64,000 nucleotides of DNA from Achromobacter sp. UMC46. GTDB lineage: Bacteria; Pseudomonadota; Gammaproteobacteria; Burkholderiales; Burkholderiaceae_B. Shown piece after piece: positions 52,126-60,788 of this stretch. Each line of letters opens with the position of its first letter. Positions within the stretch are counted from its first letter, which is position 1. The stretch is taken from assembly GCF_014170335.1 (NCBI RefSeq), contig NZ_LZZS01000023.1, positions 1 to 64,000 of the forward strand, written 5' to 3'. The notes beneath the pieces were generated by a model, which was given only the letters and a program-made list of their open reading frames with translations, had not been told where the DNA came from and did no database searches. The translations under genes were made by a program, and so were the position numbers.

Positions 52126-53586
52126 TTAGCGCTTGAAATGCGCCGGGACAGTTGCATCGACATTAACCCAGACCGAGCGTGCCTCGGTATAGTCGTGCAT
52201 CGCTTCGAAGCCCATTTCGCGTCCATAGCCGGACTGGCCCACGCCGCCGAACGGGCTGCCCGGGTTGACCCGCTTGTAGCAGTTGACCCAGCACATGCCC
52301 GCCTGGATGGCGCCGGCCATCTTGTGGGCGCGGGCAAGGTCGCGTGTCCATAGTCCGCTACCCAACCCGTAGTCCGTCGCGTTGGCGATGGACAGGGCTT
52401 CCTCGTCATCGCCGAAGCGCAGCACGGTGACGAAGGGCCCGAAGACTTCCTCTTGCGCCACGCGGTCCCCGGGCTTGGCTTCCACGATCGTCGGCGCGAC
52501 GTAGTAGCCGGTGGACAGCTCCCCGCCCGGCGCATGGCCGCCAGTCAGCACGCGGGCGCCCTGGTCGCGGGCGATCTGCGTGTACGACAGGACTTTGTCG
52601 CGGTGCTGGGCAGAGGTCAGCGGCCCCATCTCGGTGTCGGGCAGGCGTGGGTCGCCCAGCCGGATGGACGCGGCCAGCGCGGTGAAGCGTTCAAGGAACG
52701 CATCGGCGATCTTGTCATGCAGCATCAACCGGGACCCGGCGATGCAGGCCTGGCCCTGGTTGTGGAAGATGGCCCACGCCGCGCCATTGATGGCGGCATC
52801 CAGATCGGCGTCTTCGAACACGATGTTCGCGCCTTTGCCGCCCAGCTCCAGCTGCACGCGCTTGAGGTTGCCCTTGGAGGCTTCGACGATGCGGCGGCCG
52901 GTGGCGGTCGAACCGGTGAACGCGATCTTCCCTACCTCCGGGTGTTCCGCCAGCCGCTGGCCCGCCGTATGGCCATAGCCCGGCACCACGTTCACGACGC
53001 CGTCGGGAAAGCCCGCGGCGGCGATCAGCTCCGCGATGCGCAGCGTCGACAAGGGCGTCAGCTCGGACGGCTTGAGCACCACGGTGTTGCCGGCGGCGAG
53101 GGCGGGGCCCAGCTTCCAGCTGGTGAACATCAGCGGGAAGTTCCAGGGCACGATCTGCCCCACCACGCCGATGGGGGCACGCCGGACGTAGTTCAGGAAG
53201 CCGGCCTCGACCGGCACGACGCTGCCCAGCAGCTTGTCGGCCATGCCGCCGAAGTAGCGGAAGCAGGCGGCGGTGCGGGGCACGTCCAGCCCGCGCGTGT
53301 CGCGGATGGGATGCCCGGTATCCAATGTTTCCAGCTGCGCCAGTTCTTCCGCATTGGCGTCGATCAGATCGGCCAGTTTCAGCAGCAGCCGGCCGCGGTC
53401 GGCCGCCGCCATGCGTGACCAGGCGGGAAAGGCGCGCTGCGCGGCCTGCACCGCCAGGTCTACATCCGCCGCGTCGGCGGCGGCGATGGCGGTGATGAGC
53501 CCGCCGTCATGGGGGTTCAGGACATCGATGGTGCCGCCGGCTGCCGCATTGGTAAAGCGGCCGCCGATAAAAAGTTGGTTCTGCAT
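52126..53586 (-). CDS. hapE: Aldehyde dehydrogenase, probable 4-hydroxymuconic semialdehyde dehydrogenase
   Basis: 486 residues of the ALDH superfamily. Substrate/cofactor motif VQLELGGKGANIVFEDADLD, catalytic Cys in NQGQACIAGSRLML, active-site Glu in the ELGGK stretch, C-terminal GGVGQSGYGREMGFEAM. The position after hapCD and before hapF marks it as the NAD-dependent enzyme that oxidises 4-hydroxymuconic semialdehyde to maleylacetate. Sequence alone would not separate it from betaine-aldehyde-type ALDHs. Confidence 0.9.
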   Translation of the reverse strand: MQNQLFIGGRFTNAAAGGTIDVLNPHDGGLITAIAAADAADVDLAVQAAQRAFPAWSRMAAADRGRLLLKLADLIDANAEELAQLETLDTGHPIRDTRGLDVPRTAACFRYFGGMADKLLGSVVPVEAGFLNYVRRAPIGVVGQIVPWNFPLMFTSWKLGPALAAGNTVVLKPSELTPLSTLRIAELIAAAGFPDGVVNVVPGYGHTAGQRLAEHPEVGKIAFTGSTATGRRIVEASKGNLKRVQLELGGKGANIVFEDADLDAAINGAAWAIFHNQGQACIAGSRLMLHDKIADAFLERFTALAASIRLGDPRLPDTEMGPLTSAQHRDKVLSYTQIARDQGARVLTGGHAPGGELSTGYYVAPTIVEAKPGDRVAQEEVFGPFVTVLRFGDDEEALSIANATDYGLGSGLWTRDLARAHKMAGAIQAGMCWVNCYKRVNPGSPFGGVGQSGYGREMGFEAMHDYTEARSVWVNVDATVPAHFKR

Positions 53587-53624
53587 GGCTGAGGTTCGCT
53601 GAGAGAGGGAAGGAAACGGGACGC

Positions 53625-54644
53625 TCAGAACGCCACCGGATAGGGCGGGAGCTCGCCGCTTTCGTAGCGCCCCGGCAGGTCGGGCGTGGCGTTCTCCCAG
53701 ACCAGCAGCATGGACCGCTTGGTCGAATAACCCTGATGCCGGATATCGGCGGGCATGGCGCAGATGTCTCCCGCCCGCATCGTGATGCGCGCGCGTGGCG
53801 CGCCGGTGTCCTTGTCGGCCACGTCCCAGACGATTTCATCGGAAAGCTGCAGAAACCATTCCACCCGGTCGTTGCCGTGGAAAACCGGCAGGATGAATTC
53901 CTCCGTAGTGGGGCAGAACAGGCTTGCGCCGCAGACGGAGGTGACCGACGGGTTCCAGGTCACGTCGGAACGGGACAGGTATTTGAACAGGTTGAAGGCG
54001 TGAAGCTGCCCTTCGTAGCCCGGTTCGGGCAGGACCTGCGGTTCGTCCTGGGCGACGTCCGCGAAAGCGCGGTTCACGGGCAGGTCGTTGCGCAGCGGGG
54101 AATCGTCAGGCAGGCCAGGCATGCGCCGCGTGGCGATCCGTGACCGTTCGATCGCGGCGGCGTTGTCGCCGTGCTTGCGGCCATAGGCCGACCCCGTTTC
54201 TTCGGGCGCCGCGAAAGGGTCGAAGCCTGCGTTGGTCCAGTCGTGCAGCATGGCCTTGAACGTGGCAATGATGGTCGGCGTGTCGAAGGTCTCGGTGTAG
54301 TCCACGCCGGCCGCTTTCATGACCCCGTTGAACGAACCCGCATACACGTCCACTTTGCCGTAGTGGTTGCGCGTGCCGAACACCTGGTCGAAGTTCACCC
54401 AGCCGTAGAAGAAGCCCCAGGCCACGTCGCGCATCAACGCGCGCAGGAATGCGTCGGCCGGGATGGCGTGCGTGCGGGTCTGGCCTTTGGCGGGCCAGTG
54501 CACCTTTGCGAAATATTCGTCGCGGATGAATTCGAAGGCGCCCAGGCGGAAGCCCTTGTAGCCGGTGGCGGCATCGGGGGCGGTCGAGACGACTTTGTCC
54601 GCAGCGAAGGCGGGGGAAGGCGGGGAGGTGTCTAGCATGGCCAT
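53625..54644 (-). CDS. hapD: Hydroquinone 1,2-dioxygenase, large subunit
   Basis: 339 residues, bicupin fold. The Fe(II) ligand set fits the large subunit of hydroquinone dioxygenase: H256, N258 and E262 in VFHGNDRVEWFLQLSDE, and H303 in MPADIRHQGYS. These are the same residue numbers I recall for PnpD of Pseudomonas sp. WBC-3. It opens the ring of hydroquinone to 4-hydroxymuconic semialdehyde together with HapC. Preceded by hapC and followed by hapE, the order in P. fluorescens ACB. ATG at 54644 preceded by GGAGAG. Confidence 0.93.
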   Translation of the reverse strand: MAMLDTSPPSPAFAADKVVSTAPDAATGYKGFRLGAFEFIRDEYFAKVHWPAKGQTRTHAIPADAFLRALMRDVAWGFFYGWVNFDQVFGTRNHYGKVDVYAGSFNGVMKAAGVDYTETFDTPTIIATFKAMLHDWTNAGFDPFAAPEETGSAYGRKHGDNAAAIERSRIATRRMPGLPDDSPLRNDLPVNRAFADVAQDEPQVLPEPGYEGQLHAFNLFKYLSRSDVTWNPSVTSVCGASLFCPTTEEFILPVFHGNDRVEWFLQLSDEIVWDVADKDTGAPRARITMRAGDICAMPADIRHQGYSTKRSMLLVWENATPDLPGRYESGELPPYPVAF

Positions 54645-54684
54645 GGCGGCTCTCCTGAGGGTAAGGGGCGTGGATTCGCGGTGT

Positions 54685-55179
54685 TCAGCGGGCGCAGATA
54701 TCGGCCCACTTTTCGACCGACAAGCTGCCCTGGCGGGTCTGAATCAGCAAGACGCCGGGTCGATGCGCCGTGAAGCGGTAGGCGCAGCCAGCGGGCAGCA
54801 GGCATTGGTGTCCGCGGCCCAGCGCGACGCGCCCCATCGGCCGGCCCGCCGGCGCCGGGCCGGCCAGCACGGTACCCTCGCCCGGCTTGGGCGGTGTGTC
54901 CAACGCCAGGAATTCGACCTGAGCCTCGCCGTCCATCAAGATGGCGAACTCGTCATGACTGCACGCATACCAGGGAGATTGCCCTTCGATGCGCAGCGTT
55001 TCGATGACGTACTCCAGGTTCTTTCCCACCACGACTTTCTCGTAGGGTGCCGACTGCGAGGCTACTTCGAAGATGTTGGAGAAGACGTAGTGGCGGGCAG
55101 AGCCGTGCGTGATCTCGATGGCGCCTTTGCGGTAGTGCGCGAGCGAACCGAAGGCGGTGGGGGGGGCGGCGGTGTTCAT
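54685..55179 (-). CDS. hapC: Hydroquinone 1,2-dioxygenase, small subunit
   Basis: 164 residues, single cupin domain: HYVFSNIFEVASQSAPYEKVVVGKNLEYVIE, YACSHDEFAILMDGEAQVEFLAL, and C-terminal GVLLIQTRQGSLSVEKWADIC. Size and place fit the small subunit HapC/PnpC (about 18 kDa), which forms a heterotetramer with the large subunit. It carries no complete metal site of its own in the family. First hap gene after the Bug-type binding protein. Confidence 0.9.
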   Translation of the reverse strand: MNTAAPPTAFGSLAHYRKGAIEITHGSARHYVFSNIFEVASQSAPYEKVVVGKNLEYVIETLRIEGQSPWYACSHDEFAILMDGEAQVEFLALDTPPKPGEGTVLAGPAPAGRPMGRVALGRGHQCLLPAGCAYRFTAHRPGVLLIQTRQGSLSVEKWADICAR

Positions 55180-55204
55180 GGTGTCTCCTTGGTGGGACGG
55201 GCTG

Positions 55205-56173
55205 TCAATCCACCCGCAGGTTGATCTTGCGGACGACGGCGGACCATTTGGCGGCGTCCTCGTGCAGTTGCCGGGCGGTATCGCCGGGCGCTTGGGGCAA
55301 AGGGTCCAGGTCGTTGGCCTGGAGCTTGTGCTTGACGTCGGGCCGGGACAGCGCCTGCGCCACGGCTTCGTTCATGCGCAGCACGATGGCCTCTGGCGTG
55401 CCCTTCGGGGCGAACAGCATTTCCCGGAACGTGGCGTCATATCCCGCGACGCCGGCTTGCGACATCGTGGGGACGTCCGGGGCCAAGGTGGACCGCGTGG
55501 ACCCCGATACCGCCAGCCCGTAGAGCTTGCCCGCTGCCACGTAGGGCGCCACCACGGGTGAGGCCAGGTAGCCGCAAGGCACCTGGCCGGCCAGCACGTC
55601 CTGGGCGGCGGGCGAGGGGCCTTTGTATGGGACGTGGAGGACATTGAGGCCGGCCTCGGCCAGGTAGAGCTCCATCGCCAGGTGGCCGGGAACGCCTTGG
55701 CCCCCGGAGGCATAGCTGAGCGATCCGGGCGCCTTTTTGGCCGCGGCATCCAACTGGTCCAGGGTGCGCAGGCCGGATGCGGGCGTGCACACCAGCATCT
55801 GATTGAAGTTCGCCAGCGCCACGACCGGCGTCAGGTCGGAGGGTGCGAAGGTCAACGAGCGGTAGATCGCGGGGTTGATCGTGACGACAGTGTCCGGCGC
55901 TTCCAGAAAGGTGTAGCCGTCGGCGGGCGAACGGGCGACCGCTTCCGCGCCGATGTTGCCGCCCGCCCCGGGGCGGTTTTCGACGATCAGCGCCTGTTTG
56001 AGCGTTTGTCCGACCGCGTCTGCGACGATGCGGGTCGCGGTGTCGCCGGGCGATCCGGCGGGAAAAGCGACCACGACGCGGATCGGGCGGCTGGGCCAGT
56101 TGTCCTGCGCGAAGGCGCAGGAGGCCGGGCCGGCGGCCAGACAGGCCGCCAGCGCAAGAAGTCGGGGTTTCAT
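55205..56173 (-). CDS. Bug/TctC-family tripartite tricarboxylate solute-binding protein
   Basis: 322 residues, signal peptide MKPRLLALAACLAAGPASCAFA. Bug/TctC marks: WPSRPIRVVVAFPAGSPGDTATRIVADAV, VENRPGAGGNIGAEAVARSPADGYTFL, and VPYKGPSPAAQDVLAGQV. These periplasmic proteins bind carboxylated or aromatic compounds and are greatly expanded in Bordetella-type genomes. No TctA/TctB is encoded here, so it may work with a distant transporter or as a periplasmic sensor. Located inside the hydroquinone operon, 25 bases before hapC, so its ligand is probably a related phenol, sulfate ester or acid. Confidence 0.93.
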   Translation of the reverse strand: MKPRLLALAACLAAGPASCAFAQDNWPSRPIRVVVAFPAGSPGDTATRIVADAVGQTLKQALIVENRPGAGGNIGAEAVARSPADGYTFLEAPDTVVTINPAIYRSLTFAPSDLTPVVALANFNQMLVCTPASGLRTLDQLDAAAKKAPGSLSYASGGQGVPGHLAMELYLAEAGLNVLHVPYKGPSPAAQDVLAGQVPCGYLASPVVAPYVAAGKLYGLAVSGSTRSTLAPDVPTMSQAGVAGYDATFREMLFAPKGTPEAIVLRMNEAVAQALSRPDVKHKLQANDLDPLPQAPGDTARQLHEDAAKWSAVVRKINLRVD

Positions 56174-56222
56174 GGGTTGTCTCCTGAAGGGCTATTGTTT
56201 TCGCTGTGTCGCGTGCCGCTTG

Positions 56223-57806
56223 CTACCACCTGCCGATATGGATGCCGGCCTCTTCCTCCTTGCGTGTCCACTGCGTCATGGCGCGGTGGCTGATGGTGGG
56301 ATGGATCTTGCGCTTTCGCAGCCAGTCGAACAGCGCGGCCTGATAGCGCTCACGGATCGGCGCGTGGGCGGGGTCCGTGCCCAAATCCACGAACTCGTCC
56401 GGATCGGCGCGCAGATTGAACAGTTGCGGCGCCAGCCCGTCGAAATGGACATACTTCCAGTCGTGGTCGCGCACCATGATCGTGTGGCAGCCGTCCGCGG
56501 GACGGCCGAGCGGTTCGCGCACGAAATCCCGGAACGCGTAGTCGTTCTCGGAAAACACCGCGTTGCGCCATTCGGCGGGCGCCTTGCCGTGAAGCAGCGG
56601 CATCAGCGAACGTCCCTCGACGATATGGTCGGGGACGTCGGCGCCATAGGCGTCGAGGATCGTGGGAACCACGTCGATGGCCTCCACCAGCCGGGACTCC
56701 ACCGCACCGCGCCGCGCGTCGCCGTCGGCGCCCGGCAGGCGAATGATCAGGGGCACCTTGGCCACGCAGTCATGGAACAGCTCTTTCTCGCCCAGAAAAT
56801 GGTCGCCCAGGTAGTCGCCGTGGTCGCTGCAGAACACGATCATGGTGTCCTGGTCGCGGCCGCTGTTGCGCAGATAGTCCAACAGCAGGCCCAATTGGTC
56901 GTCCACCTGTTTGATCAGGCCCATGTAGGTGGGGACGACCGTATCGCGCACCTGCCGCCGCGAGAAATTCCTGCTGACCTCCGCCTGGCGGAACCCGTGC
57001 AGCACGGGGTGCGCGTACTGCAATTCACGGGCGTCCTGCTTGACCGGCAGCACGTCGTCCCGCGTATAGATCGCGTGGTACGGCGCGGGCGCCACGTAAG
57101 GCCAATGCGGCTTGATGTAGGACAGGTGCAGCACCCAGGGCGTGTCTCGGCTTTCCTCCATGAACGCGATGGCGCGCCGGGTCATGTAAGGCGTTTCGGA
57201 ATCTTCTTCGCGGACGCGTGCCGGCAGCCCGGCCGATCGCATCTGCCAGCCGGACAGAATCTCGCCGGCGGATCCTCGGGCGGAATTGGCATGGTCGTGC
57301 CAGGGGTTGGGACCGTCGTAGCCGCGCTGGCGCAGATAGGCGGTGTACTGGTGCGAGTCGTCGGCGAAGCCCGGCGGCCAGATGCCGTCGTCCCGGTCGT
57401 AGGGTTCGAAGCCGCCCTGCATGGCCAGGCGGGCTGCGGGGCTGTCCAGGTCGACGCCCAGCCGCCGCAGGCCGGCGATGTCCGCCTCGACATGGGTCTT
57501 GCCCGCCACCGCGACACGCACGCCGCGCGGCCGCAGATGGTCGCCCAACGTCAATTGGCTGACCGGCATCGGCACGAAGTTCCAGACGGCGCCGTGGCTG
57601 GTGACGTAGCGGCCGGTGTAGTAGGACATGCGCGAAGGCCCGCAGACCGGTCCCTGCACGAACGCGTTCGTGAAGCGCATGCCTTCGGCGGCCAGCCGAT
57701 CGATGTTGGGCGTGTGCAGCCGCGGGTGACCATAGCAGGAAAGATAGTCCCATCGCAGCTGGTCGCACATGATCCACAGCACATTGCGTACAGCGTGTCC
57801 GCTCAT
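56223..57806 (-). CDS. Sulfatase-family hydrolase (arylsulfatase/phosphonate-ester hydrolase group)
   Basis: 527 residues from MSGHAVRNVLWIMCDQLRWD. The maturation motif C55-G-P-S-R (VCGPSRMSYYTGRY) is the C-x-P-S-R needed to form the formylglycine nucleophile. Metal ligands are in WIMCDQLRWD and FCSDHGDYLGDH, with HLSYIKPHWPY between. No signal peptide, so cytosolic. Hydrolyses sulfate or phosphonate/phosphate mono-esters. As first gene of the hap operon it could release hydroquinone from a hydroquinone sulfate conjugate; this is inference. A formylglycine-generating enzyme must be encoded elsewhere. Confidence 0.88.
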   Translation of the reverse strand: MSGHAVRNVLWIMCDQLRWDYLSCYGHPRLHTPNIDRLAAEGMRFTNAFVQGPVCGPSRMSYYTGRYVTSHGAVWNFVPMPVSQLTLGDHLRPRGVRVAVAGKTHVEADIAGLRRLGVDLDSPAARLAMQGGFEPYDRDDGIWPPGFADDSHQYTAYLRQRGYDGPNPWHDHANSARGSAGEILSGWQMRSAGLPARVREEDSETPYMTRRAIAFMEESRDTPWVLHLSYIKPHWPYVAPAPYHAIYTRDDVLPVKQDARELQYAHPVLHGFRQAEVSRNFSRRQVRDTVVPTYMGLIKQVDDQLGLLLDYLRNSGRDQDTMIVFCSDHGDYLGDHFLGEKELFHDCVAKVPLIIRLPGADGDARRGAVESRLVEAIDVVPTILDAYGADVPDHIVEGRSLMPLLHGKAPAEWRNAVFSENDYAFRDFVREPLGRPADGCHTIMVRDHDWKYVHFDGLAPQLFNLRADPDEFVDLGTDPAHAPIRERYQAALFDWLRKRKIHPTISHRAMTQWTRKEEEAGIHIGRW

Positions 57807-57901
57807 TCCCGCCCCTTGTCCCGATGTGTCCGCCGTTGCGGCTTTCCATGGCTGCAACGATATTTCGCGGTGCTGGGCGACTCAAGCGCGATCTGCTAGA
57901 G

Positions 57902-57916
57902 TTTCACTAGGTGAAA
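57902..57916. promoter_or_regulatory. Probable IclR operator between iclR and the sulfatase-hap operon
   Basis: Perfect inverted repeat TTTCAC-TAG-GTGAAA, 96 bases upstream of the sulfatase ATG and 31 bases before the IclR gene start. IclR-type sites often have TTTCA/TGAAA half-sites. The position fits control of both divergent transcripts. Confidence 0.65.
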
Positions 57917-57946
57917 TCCGGAAATATGCAGGAATAAGGATGCGCA

Positions 57947-58762
57947 ATGAGCCGGTGGGCCCCGAAAGTCAAGACGATCGATGCGTTGGCGCGTGGCCTG
58001 GCCGTGCTTGACGAGGTGCGCGCCACGCAGGGCGCAAGCCTGCATGAACTGCATGTCAGCACCGGCTTCGCCAAGGCCACCTTGCTGCGCATCCTCGCCA
58101 CATTGCAGTCGCGGGGCCTCATTTGGCGGCGTCTCGCCGACGACTACTTCTGTCCGGCGGGGGCGCCCGACGCGCGCGGCCGCCAGTCCCAGGCGCTGGA
58201 CCGGCTGGGCCAGTGCGCCGCGCCGGCGCTCGACCGCCTGCAAGCCGAAGTCCTGTGGCCGTCGGACTTGGCGGTGCGGCGCGCAAGCGCCATGATCGTC
58301 CGCGAGACCAATCGCAACCAGTCCTACTTCACGATCCGGCGCGACAACATCGGGTTCCGGATCAACATGCTCCACTCGGCGGTGGGGCGGGCGTATTTGG
58401 CTTTTTGCGCGGAAAAAGAGCGCGAATCGGTGCTGGCGGCATTGCGCCGCAGCCGCCGCGAGGGCGATGCGCTGGCCCATGACAGCCGTGCGGTGGCCGC
58501 GATGCTGGAGCGCACCCGTCGGCTGGGATACGGGTTACGGGATCAGCGCTTTGGCGGTGACTACGACAAGCCGCGCCGCGATCAGAACGACAGGCTGGAG
58601 GCGCTGGCCGTGCCGATCGTGGCGCCGTCAGGGCGTGTCTACGGCTGCGTGAACGTGGTCTGGATCCAGGGCGTGCGTTCGGTGGACCAGATGGTGGAGC
58701 AATGCCTGGACCCGCTGCGCTGCGCCGCGCAAGCCATCTCTGCAGGGATGGGCGGGCGCTAG
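57947..58762 (+). CDS. IclR-family regulator, probable regulator of the hydroquinone operon
   Basis: 271 residues. N-terminal wHTH (DALARGLAVLDEVRATQGASLHELHVSTGFAKATLLRILATLQSRGLI) and a C-terminal IclR effector domain (FTIRRDNIGFRINMLHSAVGRAYLAFC, LAVPIVAPSGRVYGCVNVVW). Similar in layout to MhpR/PcaR-type activators of aromatic catabolism. Divergent from the sulfatase-Bug-hapCDEFG operon with a TTTCAC/GTGAAA palindrome between. Its 3' end shares a CTAG stop overlap with the convergent TetR gene. Confidence 0.92.
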   Translation: MSRWAPKVKTIDALARGLAVLDEVRATQGASLHELHVSTGFAKATLLRILATLQSRGLIWRRLADDYFCPAGAPDARGRQSQALDRLGQCAAPALDRLQAEVLWPSDLAVRRASAMIVRETNRNQSYFTIRRDNIGFRINMLHSAVGRAYLAFCAEKERESVLAALRRSRREGDALAHDSRAVAAMLERTRRLGYGLRDQRFGGDYDKPRRDQNDRLEALAVPIVAPSGRVYGCVNVVWIQGVRSVDQMVEQCLDPLRCAAQAISAGMGGR

Positions 58763-59493
58763 GGTTTGTCGTCCGCGTCGGCCTGGGCTTGCCGGATGAT
58801 CGCCTGCGCCGTCCAGCGCACCACGTCCGTGATCTCCGGCAGCTCCAATTTCCAGATGTCCTTCAATACCAGGAACACCTCGGATCCATACACCAGCGAC
58901 AGCGCCTGCGCGACGCGGTCTTGCTGCGCCGGCGTCAGGTCCGAGGCCAACGGCGCGATGGCGCGCTTCAGGATGTCGACGCGATGCCCGCGCACCAGAC
59001 GCGGCTCAAGGCCGGCTTTGCCTGCGCTGGCTTCGGCATGCTGCTGCAGCGACACCATGATGGCCGCGCGTAACGGGGCTTCGTGGGCCTCCAGCCGGGG
59101 AAAGGCGAAGCGCAGCAGTTCGTCGACGCGCGTGGCGGCGTCGGTCGACATGGAGTTCCAGGCCAGGATGGGCCCCAGGCTTTCATCCACCACGGCGGCG
59201 ATCAGCGCGCTTTGGCTGGGGAAGTAGCGGTAGGCGGTGGCCCGCGAGACCTGGGCGTGTTCGGCCAGCTCGGCGACGGACGGAATGATCCCCTGCGCCA
59301 TCAAGTGCTGCGCGGCGTCCAGCAGCGTCTTGCGCATGCGGGCGCGCGGTCCGTGCGGCGGTTCTCCACTGGCGGCGGCCTGCCGGCTGGCGGGTGCGAT
59401 CAACCGCGCAGTGCCGCCTGCGGGGGCAGGGGGCTTGGCGGAGCGGGAGGTTTGACGTGAGACAGGTGTCTCAGTATGATTCTTTCGTCTCAT
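58759..59493 (-). CDS. TetR-family regulator
   Basis: 244 codons from the first ATG, but the first 52 are low-complexity and basic. The TetR HTH begins [50 protein letters not shown], so the start could be at 59337. A 16-bp palindrome lies at 59458-59473 inside the proposed first codons, which also argues for a shorter protein. The C-terminal part is a standard ligand-binding helix bundle. Divergent from the Tm-1-like operon, its probable target. Ends with a TAG that shares CTAG with the IclR stop. Confidence 0.85.
   Translation of the reverse strand: MRRKNHTETPVSRQTSRSAKPPAPAGGTARLIAPASRQAAASGEPPHGPRARMRKTLLDAAQHLMAQGIIPSVAELAEHAQVSRATAYRYFPSQSALIAAVVDESLGPILAWNSMSTDAATRVDELLRFAFPRLEAHEAPLRAAIMVSLQQHAEASAGKAGLEPRLVRGHRVDILKRAIAPLASDLTPAQQDRVAQALSLVYGSEVFLVLKDIWKLELPEITDVVRWTAQAIIRQAQADADDKP
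59458..59473. promoter_or_regulatory. Probable TetR operator
   Basis: TGAGACA-GG-TGTCTCA, a perfect 7-bp inverted repeat with a 2-base centre, about 93 bases upstream of the Tm-1-like start. An additional half-site (GAGACGAAAG, complement of 59483-59492) lies beside it. TetR proteins commonly bind such dyads in divergent promoters. Confidence 0.7.
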
Positions 59494-59565
59494 TTCTTGA
59501 TTCTACAGGCCTTGCGGCCTCACATATCGAGGCGCGCACCGAGTGTAGCCGCCCGCGGAGGAGCC

Positions 59566-60777
59566 ATGACGCAATCGAACCGGCGGGTGTTTGTCGCCGC
59601 CACCTACGACACCAAGGGCCACGAAGCGGAATACGTGGTAGATCTGCTCAAGCGCGAGGGCCTGGACGTGGTATCGGTGGACGTGTCCACGTCAGGCGCC
59701 GCCAGCGCCGCGCAGGTACAGGCGCAGGAAGTGGCCCGCAGCCATCCCGGCGGCCCGCAAGCGGTATTCACCGGCGACCGCGGCACGGCGATCGCCGCCA
59801 TGGCGCTGGCCTTTGAACGCTATGCGGCCGGCAACCGCGCCATCGGCGCCTTGCTGGGCCTGGGCGGTTCCGGCGGCACGGCGTTGATCACGCCGGCCAT
59901 GCGCGCGCTGCCCATCGGCACGCCCAAGCTGATGGTGTCGACGATGGCCTCCGGCAATGTCGCGCCTTATGTCGGTCCCTCGGACATCGCCATGATGTAT
60001 TCGGTGACCGACGTCGCCGGGCTGAACCGCATTTCCCGCCGCGTGCTGGCCAATGCCGCCGGCGCGATCGGCGGCGCATTCCGCCAGGCGGGCGTCGCCA
60101 TCGAAGACGACGGGCGGCCCGCCGTGGGCATCACGATGTTCGGCGTGACCACCGCCTGCGTGCAGCAGGTGACGCCGCTGCTGGAATCCCGATACGACTG
60201 CCTGGTGTTCCACGCCACGGGAACGGGCGGGCAGTCGATGGAAAAGCTGCTGGACAGCCATTTGCTGGGCGGCGTGCTGGACCTGACCACCACCGAAGTG
60301 TGCGATTTCCTGTTCGGCGGCGTACTGGCCTGCACCGAGGACCGCTTTGGCGCCGTGGCCCGCACTCGCGCACCCTATGTGGGGTCCTGCGGCGCGCTGG
60401 ATATGGTGAATTTCGGCGGAATGGAGACCATTCCCGAACGCTATCAGGGCCGCAAGTTCTATCCCCACAATCCGCAGGTGACGCTGATGCGCACCACCGT
60501 CGAAGAGAACGCCGCCCAAGGCGAATGGATCGCCGCCAAGCTGAACCAATGCGACGGGCCGGTCCGCTTCCTGATCCCCGAGGGCGGCGTGTCCGCGCTG
60601 GACGCGCCGGGCCAGGCATTCTGGGACCCCGAGGCCGACGCAGCCCTGTTCGCCGCGCTGGATGCCAACGTGGTGCAGACGCCGCAGCGCCGGCTGGTGC
60701 GCGTGCCCTGCCACATCAACGACCCGCTGTTCGCGCAGACGGCGGTCGACCATTTTCTTGAAATCGCTACCCATTAA
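59566..60777 (+). CDS. Tm-1-like ATP-binding domain protein (UPF0261)
   Basis: 403 residues from [18 protein letters not shown], preceded by GGAGGAG. UPF0261 marks: [91 protein letters not shown]-like [19 protein letters not shown]. The family equals the N-terminal half of the tomato virus-resistance protein Tm-1 and binds ATP. The bacterial reaction is unknown. Followed 11 bases later by the TIM-barrel partner. Confidence 0.93.
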   Translation: MTQSNRRVFVAATYDTKGHEAEYVVDLLKREGLDVVSVDVSTSGAASAAQVQAQEVARSHPGGPQAVFTGDRGTAIAAMALAFERYAAGNRAIGALLGLGGSGGTALITPAMRALPIGTPKLMVSTMASGNVAPYVGPSDIAMMYSVTDVAGLNRISRRVLANAAGAIGGAFRQAGVAIEDDGRPAVGITMFGVTTACVQQVTPLLESRYDCLVFHATGTGGQSMEKLLDSHLLGGVLDLTTTEVCDFLFGGVLACTEDRFGAVARTRAPYVGSCGALDMVNFGGMETIPERYQGRKFYPHNPQVTLMRTTVEENAAQGEWIAAKLNQCDGPVRFLIPEGGVSALDAPGQAFWDPEADAALFAALDANVVQTPQRRLVRVPCHINDPLFAQTAVDHFLEIATH

Positions 60778-60788
60778 GGATTGCCGCC

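Noticed and set aside
55953..57899. 648-codon plus-strand frame opposite the sulfatase
   Set aside because: Antisense shadow. The sulfatase motif is clearly on the minus strand.
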